Shown here: piece by piece, positions 6,284 to 15,097 of the stretch
Position numbering within the stretch: position 1 is the first letter of the stretch
Layout: each line of letters starts with the position of its first letter
Assembly (NCBI GenBank): GCA_041158225.1
Contig: JBEBBU010000079.1
Coordinates: forward strand, 1 to 19,169
Source of the DNA: JBEBBU01 sp041158225
GTDB lineage: Bacteria > Pseudomonadota > Gammaproteobacteria > Methylococcales > Methylococcaceae
Reading direction: 5' to 3'
Length of the DNA: 19,169 bases
Program-made: the position numbers and the translations under genes
Notes under the pieces: model-generated
Databases searched by the model: none
Told to the model about the DNA's origin: nothing
What the model saw: only the letters and a program-made list of their open reading frames with translations

Positions 6284-6921
6284 ATGGTCTGATGCCCAGA
6301 CTGGAAGCTGGACTAAGGGCGATGGGACTTGACGCTGATAGTGCACAGAAGGAAAGACTGCTTGCCTATCTGGCAATGCTTGGCAAATGGAACCGTGTCT
6401 ATAATCTTACTGCCATTGATGATCCTGAACAGATGCTGGTTCTGCATCTGCTGGATAGCCTGAGTCTGCAGAAACATCTGGATGGAACTGACTGTCTGGA
6501 TGTAGGCACTGGTGCCGGTCTTCCAGGTATTCCTCTGGCCATCATGAATCCGCAGAAACGCTTTTACCTGCTGGATGCCAGTGCCAGAAAAATACGCTTT
6601 GTCCAGCAGGTGGTGATTGAGCTTCAACTGCCCAATGTTGTCTGTCTCAGTGAAAGGATAGAATCCTTTGTGTTGCCTGATGCCCTGGAGCAGGGTTTTG
6701 ATGTCATCATATCACGTGCTTATGCCGCTCTGCCCTTGATGGTGTCCCAGGCCAGACGTCTGCTGGCAGATCGTGGCGCCATTCTGGCCCAGAAGGGCCG
6801 GATGCCAGAACGGGAAATTGAAACACTGTCGGCCCCCGGTGCACAGTTAACCGTGATTGAACTAAAGGTGCCAGATCTTGATGCTGAGAGGCATCTGGTC
6901 AGGGTCAGTTTCAACTGTTGA
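6280..6921 (+). CDS. rsmG: 16S rRNA (guanine527-N7)-methyltransferase RsmG (GidB)
   Basis: SAM-dependent methylation of G527 in the 530 loop of 16S rRNA. 213 residues, a normal length. Seen: KWNRVYNLTAI (36-46), LHLLDSLSL (55-63), SAM-binding LDVGTGAGLPGIP (73-85), LLDASARKIRFVQQ (97-110) and ISRAYAALP. Loss of this enzyme in other bacteria gives low-level streptomycin resistance. Translation is coupled to mnmG by a 4-base overlap, and 17 bases separate it from parA. Confidence 0.95.
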   Translation: MNGLMPRLEAGLRAMGLDADSAQKERLLAYLAMLGKWNRVYNLTAIDDPEQMLVLHLLDSLSLQKHLDGTDCLDVGTGAGLPGIPLAIMNPQKRFYLLDASARKIRFVQQVVIELQLPNVVCLSERIESFVLPDALEQGFDVIISRAYAALPLMVSQARRLLADRGAILAQKGRMPEREIETLSAPGAQLTVIELKVPDLDAERHLVRVSFNC

Positions 6922-6938
6922 TGCTGTAAATATCAGAT

Positions 6939-7712
6939 ATGAGCAAAATCATTGCGGTCACCAATCAGAAAGGTGGCGTCGGAAAAACCACAACCAGTGT
7001 CAATCTCGCAGCCTCACTGGCTGCGATGCGCTACAGTGTGCTGCTTGTTGATCTTGATCCTCAGGGCAACAGCACCATGGGGTGTGGGATCGGCAAGAAG
7101 CATGTAAGCTGTTCGAGCTATGAGGTACTGGTGCGCCAGGCCAGTATCCAGCAGGCAAAAGTAAGGCCGGATGGGCTGGCTTTTGATGTATTGCCAGCCA
7201 ATACCGAACTGGCAGCAGCTCAGGTTGACATGCTTGGCCTCGAAAGGAAGGAAAGGGTACTTGCGGAAGCGCTGGTGGGTATCAGTGATCTTTACGACTA
7301 TGTACTCATCGACTGTCCACCATCGCTCAATCTGCTGACTATCAATGCCATGGTGGCCGCACAGAGCGTACTCATACCCATGCAGTGTGAATATTATGCG
7401 CTCGAAGGCCTTTCCGACCTGATGGATACCCTGAAAAATATCCGTGATTCTGTCAATCCCGGGCTGGCAGTCGAGGGACTGCTCAGAACCATGTTCGACA
7501 CCAGAAGCCGTCTTGCCAATGAAGTTTCCGAACAGTTACTGGCTCATTTCGGGGATAAGGTGTTCAGAACCATTGTGCCCAGAAACATCCGTCTTGCGGA
7601 AGCACCAAGTCACGGTGTTCCCGCCATCATCTATGATAAAGCCTCCAAAGGTGCCCTGGCTTATCTGGCACTGGCCGGTGAAATCCTGAGAAGGAACGAG
7701 AAGCAGGCATGA
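6939..7712 (+). CDS. parA: Chromosome-partitioning ATPase ParA (Soj type)
   Basis: Deviant Walker ATPase that binds DNA as an ATP dimer and, with ParB bound at parS, drives origin segregation. 257 residues with no N-terminal DNA-binding extension, which marks the chromosomal (type Ia small/Soj) form and not a plasmid P1-type ParA. Seen: KGGVGKTT (11-18) with the signature lysine, LLVDLDPQGNST (35-46), YVLIDCPPSLN (121-131) and ALEGLSDL. The gene pair overlaps by ATGA with parB, so the two are made together. Confidence 0.95.
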   Translation: MSKIIAVTNQKGGVGKTTTSVNLAASLAAMRYSVLLVDLDPQGNSTMGCGIGKKHVSCSSYEVLVRQASIQQAKVRPDGLAFDVLPANTELAAAQVDMLGLERKERVLAEALVGISDLYDYVLIDCPPSLNLLTINAMVAAQSVLIPMQCEYYALEGLSDLMDTLKNIRDSVNPGLAVEGLLRTMFDTRSRLANEVSEQLLAHFGDKVFRTIVPRNIRLAEAPSHGVPAIIYDKASKGALAYLALAGEILRRNEKQA

Positions 7713-8608
7713 AGAAACCAGCGCTTGGCCGAGGTCTGGAAGCATTGCTTGGTGATGCGAAGTCAGTATTTCAGCCAGTGGAAGGAGCAGGCAACCTCCT
7801 CCGCTACCTGCCCGTTGAGCAGTTAAAACCAGGTCCTTTCCAGCCGCGCCGCGACTTTGATCCTGAAAAGCTGGCTGAACTGGCTGAATCTGTCCGGGCC
7901 CAGGGCATTGTCCAGCCTATCGTGGTCAGACAGGATCCATCAGAAACGGCCATTTACCAGATCATTGCCGGGGAGCGCCGCTGGCGGGCTGCAAAAATTG
8001 CTGAACTGCATGAAGTTCCAGTCGTTGTCAGGGATGTTGATGATCAGGCAGTTCTTGCCATCGGTCTTATTGAAAACATCCAGCGTCAGGATCTCAACCC
8101 GCTTGAGGAGGCGGAAGCGCTCCGTCGTCTGCAGGTCGAGTTTGGCATGACGCATCAGCAGATCGCTGACGTTGTGGGTAAGTCGCGCGCCACTGTGACG
8201 AATATGCTGCGCATCAGTGATGTCTCGGATGAGGTCAAGAGCTTTCTGAGAGAAGGCAAGCTGGATATGGGGCATGCCAGGGCATTATTGACCCTGCATG
8301 CCAGAGACCAGAAAGCATTGGCGCAGCGTATTGTCAGCGATGATCTGAGTGTTCGTGCTACCGAGGCTATGGCAAGAAAAATGGCAGAAGCAGCCCTGCC
8401 AGATGAGAATCCACAGGGGCGCACGGCCAAGGTCAAAAGAGATGCAGATACCCTCAGACTGGAACACAGGCTATCCCTGTACCTTGGTGCTGAAGTTCAG
8501 TTACAGGCAGGAAAGCAGGGTAGCGGCAGGATTGTCATCCAGTATGCTGGGCTGGATGAACTGCAGGGAATACTGGAACGTATGGGTGAGCCTGGCGATG
8601 TTGTTTGA
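7709..8608 (+). CDS. parB: Chromosome-partitioning protein ParB (Spo0J type), CTP-dependent clamp
   Basis: Binds parS, then slides on DNA as a CTP-gated clamp and stimulates ParA. 299 residues. Seen in order: N-terminal ParA-contact peptide ALGRGLEALLGD (5-16); box I region IVQPIVVR (67-74); CTP-binding GERRWRA (88-94); ENIQRQDLNPLEEA (122-135); helix-turn-helix around THQQIADVVGKSRATVTNML (148-167); and a C-terminal dimerisation domain ending IQYAGLDELQGILERM. No convincing consensus parS was found in the window. The sigma-70 promoter for the atp operon overlaps its stop codon. Confidence 0.95.
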   Translation: MKKPALGRGLEALLGDAKSVFQPVEGAGNLLRYLPVEQLKPGPFQPRRDFDPEKLAELAESVRAQGIVQPIVVRQDPSETAIYQIIAGERRWRAAKIAELHEVPVVVRDVDDQAVLAIGLIENIQRQDLNPLEEAEALRRLQVEFGMTHQQIADVVGKSRATVTNMLRISDVSDEVKSFLREGKLDMGHARALLTLHARDQKALAQRIVSDDLSVRATEAMARKMAEAALPDENPQGRTAKVKRDADTLRLEHRLSLYLGAEVQLQAGKQGSGRIVIQYAGLDELQGILERMGEPGDVV

Positions 8609-8633
8609 ACTTTATTCTGGCCGCTGTTATCAT
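8605..8633 (+). promoter_or_regulatory. Candidate sigma-70 promoter of the atp operon
   Basis: TTGAAC (8605-8610), 17-base spacer, TATCAT (8628-8633; 5 of 6 to TATAAT). The -35 overlaps the parB stop codon. Transcription would start near 8640, about 20 bases before atpI, where E. coli has its main atp promoter. The -10 overlaps the first of two CCGCTGTTAT direct repeats. Confidence 0.5.
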
Positions 8634-8643
8634 CCGCTGTTAT
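8621..8643 (+). repeat. Short tandem-spaced direct repeat CCGCTGTTAT x2
   Basis: Two exact 10-base copies at 8621-8630 and 8634-8643, 13 bases apart start to start, spanning the -10 and probable start region of the atp promoter. This could be a protein site or chance. Confidence 0.6.
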
Positions 8644-8660
8644 TAACGGGACTGTAATCC

Positions 8661-9026
8661 ATGCTGCGCCGTGGTCGGATGTACGATCGCGTAAGATTGA
8701 TGCTGTACGGTCAGTTACTGGTTGTTATGGTGGCTTCGGCAGTATTCTGGCTGCAGGGGGGGGCAGGTTCAGCGCTTTCATCACTATGTGGTGGCAGTGC
8801 AGCCATACTGCCCGGATTGGCGTTTGCCATGATATTCGCAAGGTTTAATCCTGGCGTATCACCTGATCAGCAGGTCAAGAGGTTTTACTGGGGTGAAGCC
8901 GTGAAGTTCCTGCTGACGGTGTTGAGCTTCGTAGCCATTTTCCAGTGGAAGGAAGTCAGTATTCTTCCCCTGATGCTGACCTACAGTCTGGCGTTTGGGG
9001 CTTACTGGCTAGCCCTGCTAATATAA
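8661..9026 (+). CDS. atpI: ATP synthase accessory protein I (AtpI)
   Basis: First gene of the atp operon. Small inner-membrane protein, 121 residues, with a basic N-terminus (MLRRGRMYDR) and four hydrophobic segments (about 15-31, 36-60, 79-97 and 100-120). In other bacteria it helps c-ring assembly and is not part of the finished enzyme. Sequence is poorly conserved in this family; the call rests on length, four-helix layout, FARFNPG and position directly before atpB. The ribosome site is weak (ACGGGA). The start could also be the Met at residue 7. Confidence 0.85.
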   Translation: MLRRGRMYDRVRLMLYGQLLVVMVASAVFWLQGGAGSALSSLCGGSAAILPGLAFAMIFARFNPGVSPDQQVKRFYWGEAVKFLLTVLSFVAIFQWKEVSILPLMLTYSLAFGAYWLALLI

Positions 9027-9053
9027 ACAGAATTCGAGATCAGAGGCTTTTGG

Positions 9054-9830
9054 ATGTCAACGCAAACACATGAAACCAGTGGCGCTACCGCTTACATCAT
9101 TCACCACCTGACACCGCTATCAACAGGTGAGGGGTTCTGGACGCTGCATCTGGATACCCTGTTCTATTCGGCATTGCTTGGCGCCATGTTTGTTGGTGTG
9201 TTCAAGTATGCTGCTGACAGGGTAACCCAGGGTATACCGGGACCTCTGCAGAACTTCGTTGAAATGATCGTAGAGTTCGTTGACACTCAGGTTAAGGACA
9301 GCTTTCATGGTCACAGCACCCTGATTGCTCCATTGGCCCTCAGCATCTTCTGCTGGGTCTTCCTCATGAACGCCATGGATCTGCTGCCCGTTGACCTGTT
9401 GCCCATGCTCGGTTCATTCACGGGGCTTGGTTATATGCGCGTAGTACCGAGTACCGACCTGAATGCTACATTTGGTATGTCAATCTCCGTGTTTTTCCTT
9501 ATCATTTTTTACAGTATCAAGGTTAAGGGTGTCATTGGCTTTTCCAAGGAAATGCTGCTGCAGCCTTTTGGACCATGGATGATGCCGTTCAATCTGCTGC
9601 TTAAACTGGTTGAAGAACTGGCCAAGCCCGTATCACTGGGTCTGCGACTATTCGGCAACATGTATGCGGGCGAACTTATCTTTATCCTGATTGCGCTGCT
9701 GCCCTGGTGGGTTCAGCCTGTGCTCAGTTTCCCCTGGGCGGTCTTCCACATTCTGATCATCACCCTGCAGGCTTTCATATTCATGGTGCTGACTATCGTG
9801 TATCTGAGCCTTGCTCACGAAGAACACTGA
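9054..9830 (+). CDS. atpB: F1Fo ATP synthase subunit a
   Basis: Proton half-channels of Fo next to the c-ring. 258 residues, five to six membrane helices. The essential stator arginine is R198 in KPVSLGLRLFGNMYAGEL (191-208), equivalent to E. coli R210. The N-terminal FWTLHLDTLFYS and NAMDLLPVD segments also match the family. It precedes atpE by 53 bases. Confidence 0.97.
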   Translation: MSTQTHETSGATAYIIHHLTPLSTGEGFWTLHLDTLFYSALLGAMFVGVFKYAADRVTQGIPGPLQNFVEMIVEFVDTQVKDSFHGHSTLIAPLALSIFCWVFLMNAMDLLPVDLLPMLGSFTGLGYMRVVPSTDLNATFGMSISVFFLIIFYSIKVKGVIGFSKEMLLQPFGPWMMPFNLLLKLVEELAKPVSLGLRLFGNMYAGELIFILIALLPWWVQPVLSFPWAVFHILIITLQAFIFMVLTIVYLSLAHEEH

Positions 9831-9850
9831 TTCAATTCATCAACATTCAA

Positions 9851-9883
9851 CCACTACTTAACAAACATAACTGGAGAGCAATA
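9851..9883 (+). promoter_or_regulatory. atpE translation-enhancing leader and ribosome binding site
   Basis: An unstructured, A/C-rich stretch with AACAAACATAACTGGAGAG just before the atpE ATG. From memory it closely resembles the E. coli atpE initiation region (AACAAACTGGAGA), known to raise c-subunit synthesis. This fits the need for about ten c copies per complex from a shared transcript. Confidence 0.6.
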
Positions 9884-10147
9884 ATGGAAATCGCATCAGT
9901 ACAGGGCATGACCGCAATCGCAGTAGGCATCATCCTCGGCATGGGCGCACTTGGTACCGCCATCGGTTTTGGTCTTCTTGGCGGCAAGTTTCTTGAAGGT
10001 GCTGCACGTCAGCCAGAAATGGTGCCCATGCTTCAGGTCAAGATGTTCATCGTGGCAGGTCTGCTTGATGCAGTTACCATGATCGGCGTAGGTCTGGCCC
10101 TGTTCTTCACCTTTGCCAATCCGTTCCTGTCTGCCATCAAGGGATAA
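9884..10147 (+). CDS. atpE: F1Fo ATP synthase subunit c (proteolipid)
   Basis: 87-residue hairpin that forms the rotor ring. Helix 1 (about 8-36) has the Gly/Ala pattern GMGALGTAIGFG, the polar loop has ARQPE (41-45), and helix 2 carries the ion-binding carboxylate D62 in GLLDAVTMIGVG. Aspartate, without the Na+-binding Gln/Glu-Ser signature, indicates a proton-driven enzyme. The ATG at 9884 is chosen because upstream in-frame codons give a non-family extension and a GGAGAG site at 9873-9878 precedes it. Confidence 0.97.
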   Translation: MEIASVQGMTAIAVGIILGMGALGTAIGFGLLGGKFLEGAARQPEMVPMLQVKMFIVAGLLDAVTMIGVGLALFFTFANPFLSAIKG

Positions 10148-10205
10148 TGACTGCCAGAGCAAGTATCTGGTTGTTTGACGCTGAGAATGTAGAGAGGAAA
10201 GCGCA

Positions 10206-10679
10206 GTGAGTATCAATGCCACATTGATCGGGCAGATGGTGACCTTCTCGCTTCTGGTGATGTTCACCATGAAGTATGTATGGCCGCCGCTGCTAAAGGC
10301 TTTGGAAGAGCGCAAGAAAAAAATTGCCGAAGGACTGGCAGCTGCTGAGAAAGGGCAGCATGAAATGGAACTGGCTGAGAAAAAGGCAACGGCCATTCTC
10401 AGGGAAGCCAAGGAGCAGGCTGCCGAAATCGTGAGTCTGGCACAGAAGCGTGCCAATGAGGTTATGGACGAATCCAGGCAGGCTGCAAAGGCTGAGGGTG
10501 AGCGTCTTGTAGCTACGGCCCGTACTGAAATTGACCGCGAGGTTGAACAGGCGAAAACAGCTCTGCGTGCACAGGTGGCTACTCTGGCGATCACGGCTGC
10601 AGAAAAGATCCTGCAAAAGGAAATTGATCAGGACAAGCACAAGAGCATGCTGGGTAAACTGAGCAAGCAGCTGGGCTGA
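10206..10679 (+). CDS. atpF: F1Fo ATP synthase subunit b
   Basis: Peripheral stalk subunit: one N-terminal membrane helix (about 4-28, INATLIGQMVTFSLLVMF) followed by a long charged coiled coil (KALEERKKKIAEGLAAAEKG...) to the C-terminus. 157 residues (156 in E. coli). Starts at GTG (10206) after AGAGAGGAAAG; the family N-terminus MSINATLIGQ fits this start. Confidence 0.96.
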   Translation: MSINATLIGQMVTFSLLVMFTMKYVWPPLLKALEERKKKIAEGLAAAEKGQHEMELAEKKATAILREAKEQAAEIVSLAQKRANEVMDESRQAAKAEGERLVATARTEIDREVEQAKTALRAQVATLAITAAEKILQKEIDQDKHKSMLGKLSKQLG

Positions 10680-10683
10680 ACCT

Positions 10684-11220
10684 ATGAGCGAATTGATCAC
10701 ACTGGCGCGCCCTTATGCGGTTGCAGCCTACAGGAGAGCCAAGGAAACCCAGTCGGTTCAGCAATGGGCTGACCAGCTGGCGCTTCTTCAGGGGCTGCTT
10801 GCTGATGATCGCCTGCACAGGGCGGCTGTCAATCCGGCAGCCAGAAAAGATGTTTTCACGGATCAGTTGATTGATCTGTGTGGCGCGCATCTGGATCAGG
10901 AAGGTGCCAACTTCGTGCGCATTCTGGTGAGCAACGGGAGACTTTCGCTGATCAGCAGCATCCTGCAGCTGTTCAATGAGTACCGTGCAGCTGACGAAGG
11001 ATATGCAGATGTTGACGTCATCAGTGCCTATCCCCTGGCAGAAAGCGAGACTGTTGAGCTTGCAGCTCTCATTAACACATGGCTGGCTCGTGAGGGTCGC
11101 CTGAACGTCACTGTAGACGGCAGTCTGATCGCGGGCGTAGTACTCCGTGCAGGCGGCCGCGTAGTGGATGCCTCCGTACGCGGACAACTTCAGCGACTGG
11201 CCCAGGGCCTCGGTAATTAA
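10684..11220 (+). CDS. atpH: F1Fo ATP synthase subunit delta
   Basis: Links the b stalk to the top of F1. 178 residues. N-terminal helical bundle (ARPYAVAAYRRAKE, 8-21) and the C-terminal family signature LIAGVVLRAGGRVVDASVRG (split LIAGVVLRAGG / RVVDASVRG). Four bases after the atpF stop. Confidence 0.96.
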   Translation: MSELITLARPYAVAAYRRAKETQSVQQWADQLALLQGLLADDRLHRAAVNPAARKDVFTDQLIDLCGAHLDQEGANFVRILVSNGRLSLISSILQLFNEYRAADEGYADVDVISAYPLAESETVELAALINTWLAREGRLNVTVDGSLIAGVVLRAGGRVVDASVRGQLQRLAQGLGN

Positions 11221-11234
11221 AGCGAGATACAATA

Positions 11235-12776
11235 ATGCAATTGAACCCGTCAGAAATCAGCGACCTCATCAAGCAGAAGATCGGCAACTTCGATCTCGGC
11301 GTTGAATCACGCAGTGAAGGCACCATCGTCAGTCTGACCGATGGTATTGTCCGTGTTCACGGTCTCAATGACGTGATGCAGGGCGAAATGGTGGAATTCC
11401 CCGGTAACACTTTTGGTATGGCGCTCAACCTTGAGCGTGATTCAGTGGGTGCGGTGGTGCTGGGTGCCTACGAGCATCTCAGTGAAGGTGACACTGTACG
11501 CTGTACAGGCCGCATTCTTGAAGTGCCGGTAGGCGAAGCGCTGCTGGGTCGCGTGGTGGATGCACTGGGTAACCCTATTGATGGCGCAGGCCCTTTGAAT
11601 GCTCAGGGCAGTTCACCCATCGAGAAAATTGCCCCAGGTGTTATCAGCAGACAGTCAGTTGACCAGCCTCTGCAGACTGGTCTCAAGGCTATTGACTCCA
11701 TGATTCCGGTAGGTCGTGGACAGCGTGAACTTATCATTGGTGACCGCCAGACCGGCAAGACCGCCATTGCCATTGATACCATCATCAACCAGAAAGGCAC
11801 AGGCGTTAAGTGTATCTATGTTGCTGTTGGACAGAAGCAGTCATCCATTGCAAATGTGGTGCGCAAGCTGCAGGAACACGGTGCCATGGATCACACCATT
11901 GTGGTGTCTGCATCGGCTTCAGAATCTGCAGCCCTGCAGTTCATCGCGCCTTATGCCGGTTGTGCAATGGGCGAGTACTTCCGTGATCGTGGTGAAGATG
12001 CGCTCATCATCTATGATGACCTGACCAAGCAGGCCTGGGCATATCGCCAGATTTCCCTGCTGCTGCGTCGTCCGCCTGGTCGTGAAGCTTATCCGGGTGA
12101 CGTTTTCTATCTGCACTCCCGTCTGCTGGAGCGCGCGTCACGCATCAATGCTGATGAAGTTGAGCGCCTTACCAATGGTGAAGTCAAAGGCAGGACGGGC
12201 TCATTGACAGCTCTGCCCATCATTGAAACCCAGGCTGGTGACGTATCTGCTTTCGTACCTACCAATGTGATCTCAATCACTGACGGCCAGATCTTCCTGG
12301 AAACCAGCCTGTTCAATTCAGGTGTACGTCCGGCTGTAAACGCAGGCCTTTCTGTTTCACGTGTAGGTGGTGCCGCCCAGACCAAGATCATCAAGAAACT
12401 TGGTGGTGGTGTTCGTCTTGACCTTGCCCAGTACCGTGAACTGGCAGCATTTGCCCAGTTTGCATCAGATCTGGATGAGTCAACCCGCAAGCAGATTGAG
12501 CGTGGACAGCGTGTTACCGAACTGATGAAACAGAGCCAGTATTCACCGATGAGTGTGGCCCAGATGGGACTCTCCCTGTTTGCGGTCAACGAAGGCTATC
12601 TGGATGATGTCGAGGTTGCTCAGGTTCGTTCGTTTGAAGATGCACTGCAGAGCTATGTAAAATCCAGCCATGCTGACCTTCTGGATCGGATCAACGTTTC
12701 TGGTGATTTCAGCGACGAGATACAGGGAGCGCTTCGGGCAGCTATCAAGCAGTTTAAAGACACCCATACCTGGTAA
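11235..12776 (+). CDS. atpA: F1Fo ATP synthase subunit alpha
   Basis: Non-catalytic nucleotide-binding subunit of F1. 513 residues, the same as E. coli. Walker A GDRQTGKT at 169-176 (identical numbering to E. coli), ALIIYDDLTKQAWAYRQ, PPGREAYPGDVFYLHSRLLERA, and VSRVGGAAQ with the arginine finger that reaches into the beta site. Arg codons are mainly CGT/CGC, as expected for strong expression. Confidence 0.98.
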   Translation: MQLNPSEISDLIKQKIGNFDLGVESRSEGTIVSLTDGIVRVHGLNDVMQGEMVEFPGNTFGMALNLERDSVGAVVLGAYEHLSEGDTVRCTGRILEVPVGEALLGRVVDALGNPIDGAGPLNAQGSSPIEKIAPGVISRQSVDQPLQTGLKAIDSMIPVGRGQRELIIGDRQTGKTAIAIDTIINQKGTGVKCIYVAVGQKQSSIANVVRKLQEHGAMDHTIVVSASASESAALQFIAPYAGCAMGEYFRDRGEDALIIYDDLTKQAWAYRQISLLLRRPPGREAYPGDVFYLHSRLLERASRINADEVERLTNGEVKGRTGSLTALPIIETQAGDVSAFVPTNVISITDGQIFLETSLFNSGVRPAVNAGLSVSRVGGAAQTKIIKKLGGGVRLDLAQYRELAAFAQFASDLDESTRKQIERGQRVTELMKQSQYSPMSVAQMGLSLFAVNEGYLDDVEVAQVRSFEDALQSYVKSSHADLLDRINVSGDFSDEIQGALRAAIKQFKDTHTW

Positions 12777-12785
12777 GGCGACATT

Positions 12786-13649
12786 ATGGCCGTTGGTAAA
12801 GAGATTCGTGTCAAGATCGCGAGTGTCAAAAACACCCAGAAGATCACACGAGCCATGGAAATGGTTGCGGCCAGCAAGATGCGCCGTACCCAGGAAAGGA
12901 TGCAGGCGACCCGACCCTACTCGCAGAAGATTGCGAGGATCATCAGTCACCTTGCGCAGGCCAATCCGGAGTACAAAAATGCGTACATGCTGGAGCGACC
13001 GGTAAAGAATATAGGTCTGATTGTCGTATCATCAGACCGTGGACTTTGTGGTGGTTTGAATACCAACCTTTTCCGTATGCTGTTACGCAGTCTGAAAAGC
13101 TGGACGGATGCCGGTGTTGGTGTCCGCCTGGCGACCATTGGGCAGAAGGGGGGATCATTCTTCAATGCTGTTGGTGGTGACATTGTGGCTCAGGCATCAA
13201 AGCTTGGTGATACTCCGCATGTCGAGCAGATTGTGGGTGTTCTTGCAGTCATGCTGAAGAAGTTTGATGAAGGAGAGATTGATGCCATCTATGTAGCGCA
13301 TAACTCCTTCGTCAATACCATGACGCAGAAGCCTCTGCTGGAGCAGTTACTCCCCATCAAGGCTGACGAGCTGAGTGATGTACAGAAGGGGCATTGGGAC
13401 TATCTGTACGAGCCTGATGCCAAGGAAGTTCTGGATGGACTGCTGAAGCGCTATCTCGAGTCTCTGGTTTTTCAGGGGCTGGTAGAAAACAATGCGTGCG
13501 AGCAGGCAGCAAGAATGGTCGCCATGAAGAGCGCTTCTGATAATGCTGGCAAGCTCATCAAGGAACTGCAGCTCATCTATAACAAGGCGAGACAGGCGGC
13601 GATCACGCAGGAAATTGCGGAAATTGTAGGCGGTGCCGCAGCTGTCTGA
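12786..13649 (+). CDS. atpG: F1Fo ATP synthase subunit gamma
   Basis: Rotor shaft. 287 residues. The N-terminal helix VGKEIRVKIASVKNTQKITR, then AMEMVAASKMRR (residues about 24-35), SSDRGLCGGLN, and the C-terminal helix MKSASDNAGKLIKELQLIYN(KARQAAITQEIAEI) are all present. Confidence 0.97.
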   Translation: MAVGKEIRVKIASVKNTQKITRAMEMVAASKMRRTQERMQATRPYSQKIARIISHLAQANPEYKNAYMLERPVKNIGLIVVSSDRGLCGGLNTNLFRMLLRSLKSWTDAGVGVRLATIGQKGGSFFNAVGGDIVAQASKLGDTPHVEQIVGVLAVMLKKFDEGEIDAIYVAHNSFVNTMTQKPLLEQLLPIKADELSDVQKGHWDYLYEPDAKEVLDGLLKRYLESLVFQGLVENNACEQAARMVAMKSASDNAGKLIKELQLIYNKARQAAITQEIAEIVGGAAAV

Positions 13650-13692
13650 GGCATACACAAAAAATTACTATAGAGAATCCTGAGAGGGCGAA

Positions 13693-15075
13693 ATGAGTTC
13701 AGGGAAAATCGTTCAGATCATAGGTGCAGTTGTTGACGTGGAATTTCCACGTGAAAGTCTGCCAAAAATTTATGATGCGCTGAATGTTGATGAAGTAGGC
13801 CTGGTGCTGGAAGTCCAGCAGCAGCTGGGTGATGGTGTGGTTCGTACCATTGCCATGGGAACAACCGATGGCGTGAAGCGTGGTCTTGCTGTCAGCAACA
13901 CGGGGGCACCCATTTCAGTGCCCGTTGGTGTCGAGACGCTTGGTCGTATCATGAATGTTCTGGGTGAGCCTATTGACGAAAAAGGTCCTATTGGTGAAAA
14001 GGAGCGTTGGGGCATTCACCGCAAGGCTCCTTCCTATCAGGATCAGGCGCCTGCCAATGAACTGCTCGAAACCGGCATCAAGGTTATCGATCTGGTGTGT
14101 CCGTTCGCCAAGGGTGGTAAGGTTGGCCTTTTTGGTGGCGCTGGCGTAGGCAAAACCGTCAACATGATGGAACTCATCCGTAATATCGCTATCGAGCACA
14201 GCGGTTATTCCGTGTTCGCTGGTGTGGGAGAGCGTACTCGTGAAGGTAACGACTTCTATCATGAAATGAAGGACTCCAACGTTCTGGACAAGGTGTCACT
14301 GGTCTATGGCCAGATGAATGAGCCGCCTGGTAACCGTCTGCGTGTGGCGCTGACGGGGCTGACCATGGCTGAAAAGTTCCGTGACGAAGGTAGGGATGTA
14401 CTGCTGTTTGTGGATAACATCTACCGTTATACACTTGCAGGAACTGAGGTGTCAGCGCTGCTGGGCCGTATGCCATCAGCTGTGGGTTACCAGCCTAATC
14501 TGGCGGAAGAAATGGGTATCCTTCAGGAACGTATTACTTCAACCCGTACCGGATCCATTACATCCATCCAGGCTGTTTATGTGCCAGCAGACGACTTGAC
14601 TGATCCATCGCCTGCTACGACATTCGCACATCTTGATGCTACCGTCGTACTGTCGCGACAGATTGCAGAACTCGGTATCTATCCTGCGGTTGATCCTCTG
14701 GATTCTACCAGCCGTCAGCTGGATCCTCTGGTCATCGGGCAGGATCACTATGATACGACGCGTCGCGTACAGAGCACCCTGCAGCGTTACAAGGAACTGC
14801 GTGACATTATTGCCATTCTTGGCATGGATGAACTGTCTGAAAATGACAAGCTCATTGTTTCCCGTGCCCGCAAAATCCAGCGCTTCCTGTCACAGCCTTT
14901 CTTTGTGGCTGAAGTGTTTACCGGATCGCCCGGCAAGTATGTTCCTCTGAAGGACACCATATCAGGCTTTAAGGGTATCATCGAAGGTCAGTACGATGAC
15001 ATTCCTGAACAGGCCTTCTATATGGTTGGAACTATTGACGAAGCGCTGGAAAAAGCCAAGCGTCTTGCTGCCTGA
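13693..15075 (+). CDS. atpD: F1Fo ATP synthase subunit beta (catalytic)
   Basis: Catalytic ATP-synthesising subunit. 460 residues. Walker A GGAGVGKT (148-155, K154), catalytic glutamate E180 in GERTREGNDFY (179-189), LVYGQMNEPPGNR, LLFVDNIYRYTLAGTEVSAL, and the DELSEED-type loop here DELSENDKL. A GAGAGGG ribosome site lies 4 bases before ATG. Confidence 0.98.
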   Translation: MSSGKIVQIIGAVVDVEFPRESLPKIYDALNVDEVGLVLEVQQQLGDGVVRTIAMGTTDGVKRGLAVSNTGAPISVPVGVETLGRIMNVLGEPIDEKGPIGEKERWGIHRKAPSYQDQAPANELLETGIKVIDLVCPFAKGGKVGLFGGAGVGKTVNMMELIRNIAIEHSGYSVFAGVGERTREGNDFYHEMKDSNVLDKVSLVYGQMNEPPGNRLRVALTGLTMAEKFRDEGRDVLLFVDNIYRYTLAGTEVSALLGRMPSAVGYQPNLAEEMGILQERITSTRTGSITSIQAVYVPADDLTDPSPATTFAHLDATVVLSRQIAELGIYPAVDPLDSTSRQLDPLVIGQDHYDTTRRVQSTLQRYKELRDIIAILGMDELSENDKLIVSRARKIQRFLSQPFFVAEVFTGSPGKYVPLKDTISGFKGIIEGQYDDIPEQAFYMVGTIDEALEKAKRLAA

Positions 15076-15097
15076 TCCTGAAGGGAGGCCATAAATC

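Noticed and set aside
10154..10170. Small hairpin CCAGA-N7-TCTGG after atpE
   Set aside because: Only 5 bp and no T-run; it might affect mRNA processing but is too weak to call.
9896..10594. Minus-strand open frame of 232 codons opposite atpE and atpF
   Set aside because: Ser/Ala/Arg-rich antisense shadow of two well-supported genes, with no ribosome site.
12353..12368. parS-like site TGTTTCACGTGTAGGT
   Set aside because: The first 11 bases match the parS consensus but the right half has 4 mismatches, and the bases encode the conserved VSRVGG of AtpA.
13743..13758. parS-like CACGTG palindrome in atpD
   Set aside because: At least 4 mismatches to the consensus outside the CACGTG core; it lies in ordinary AtpD coding sequence.
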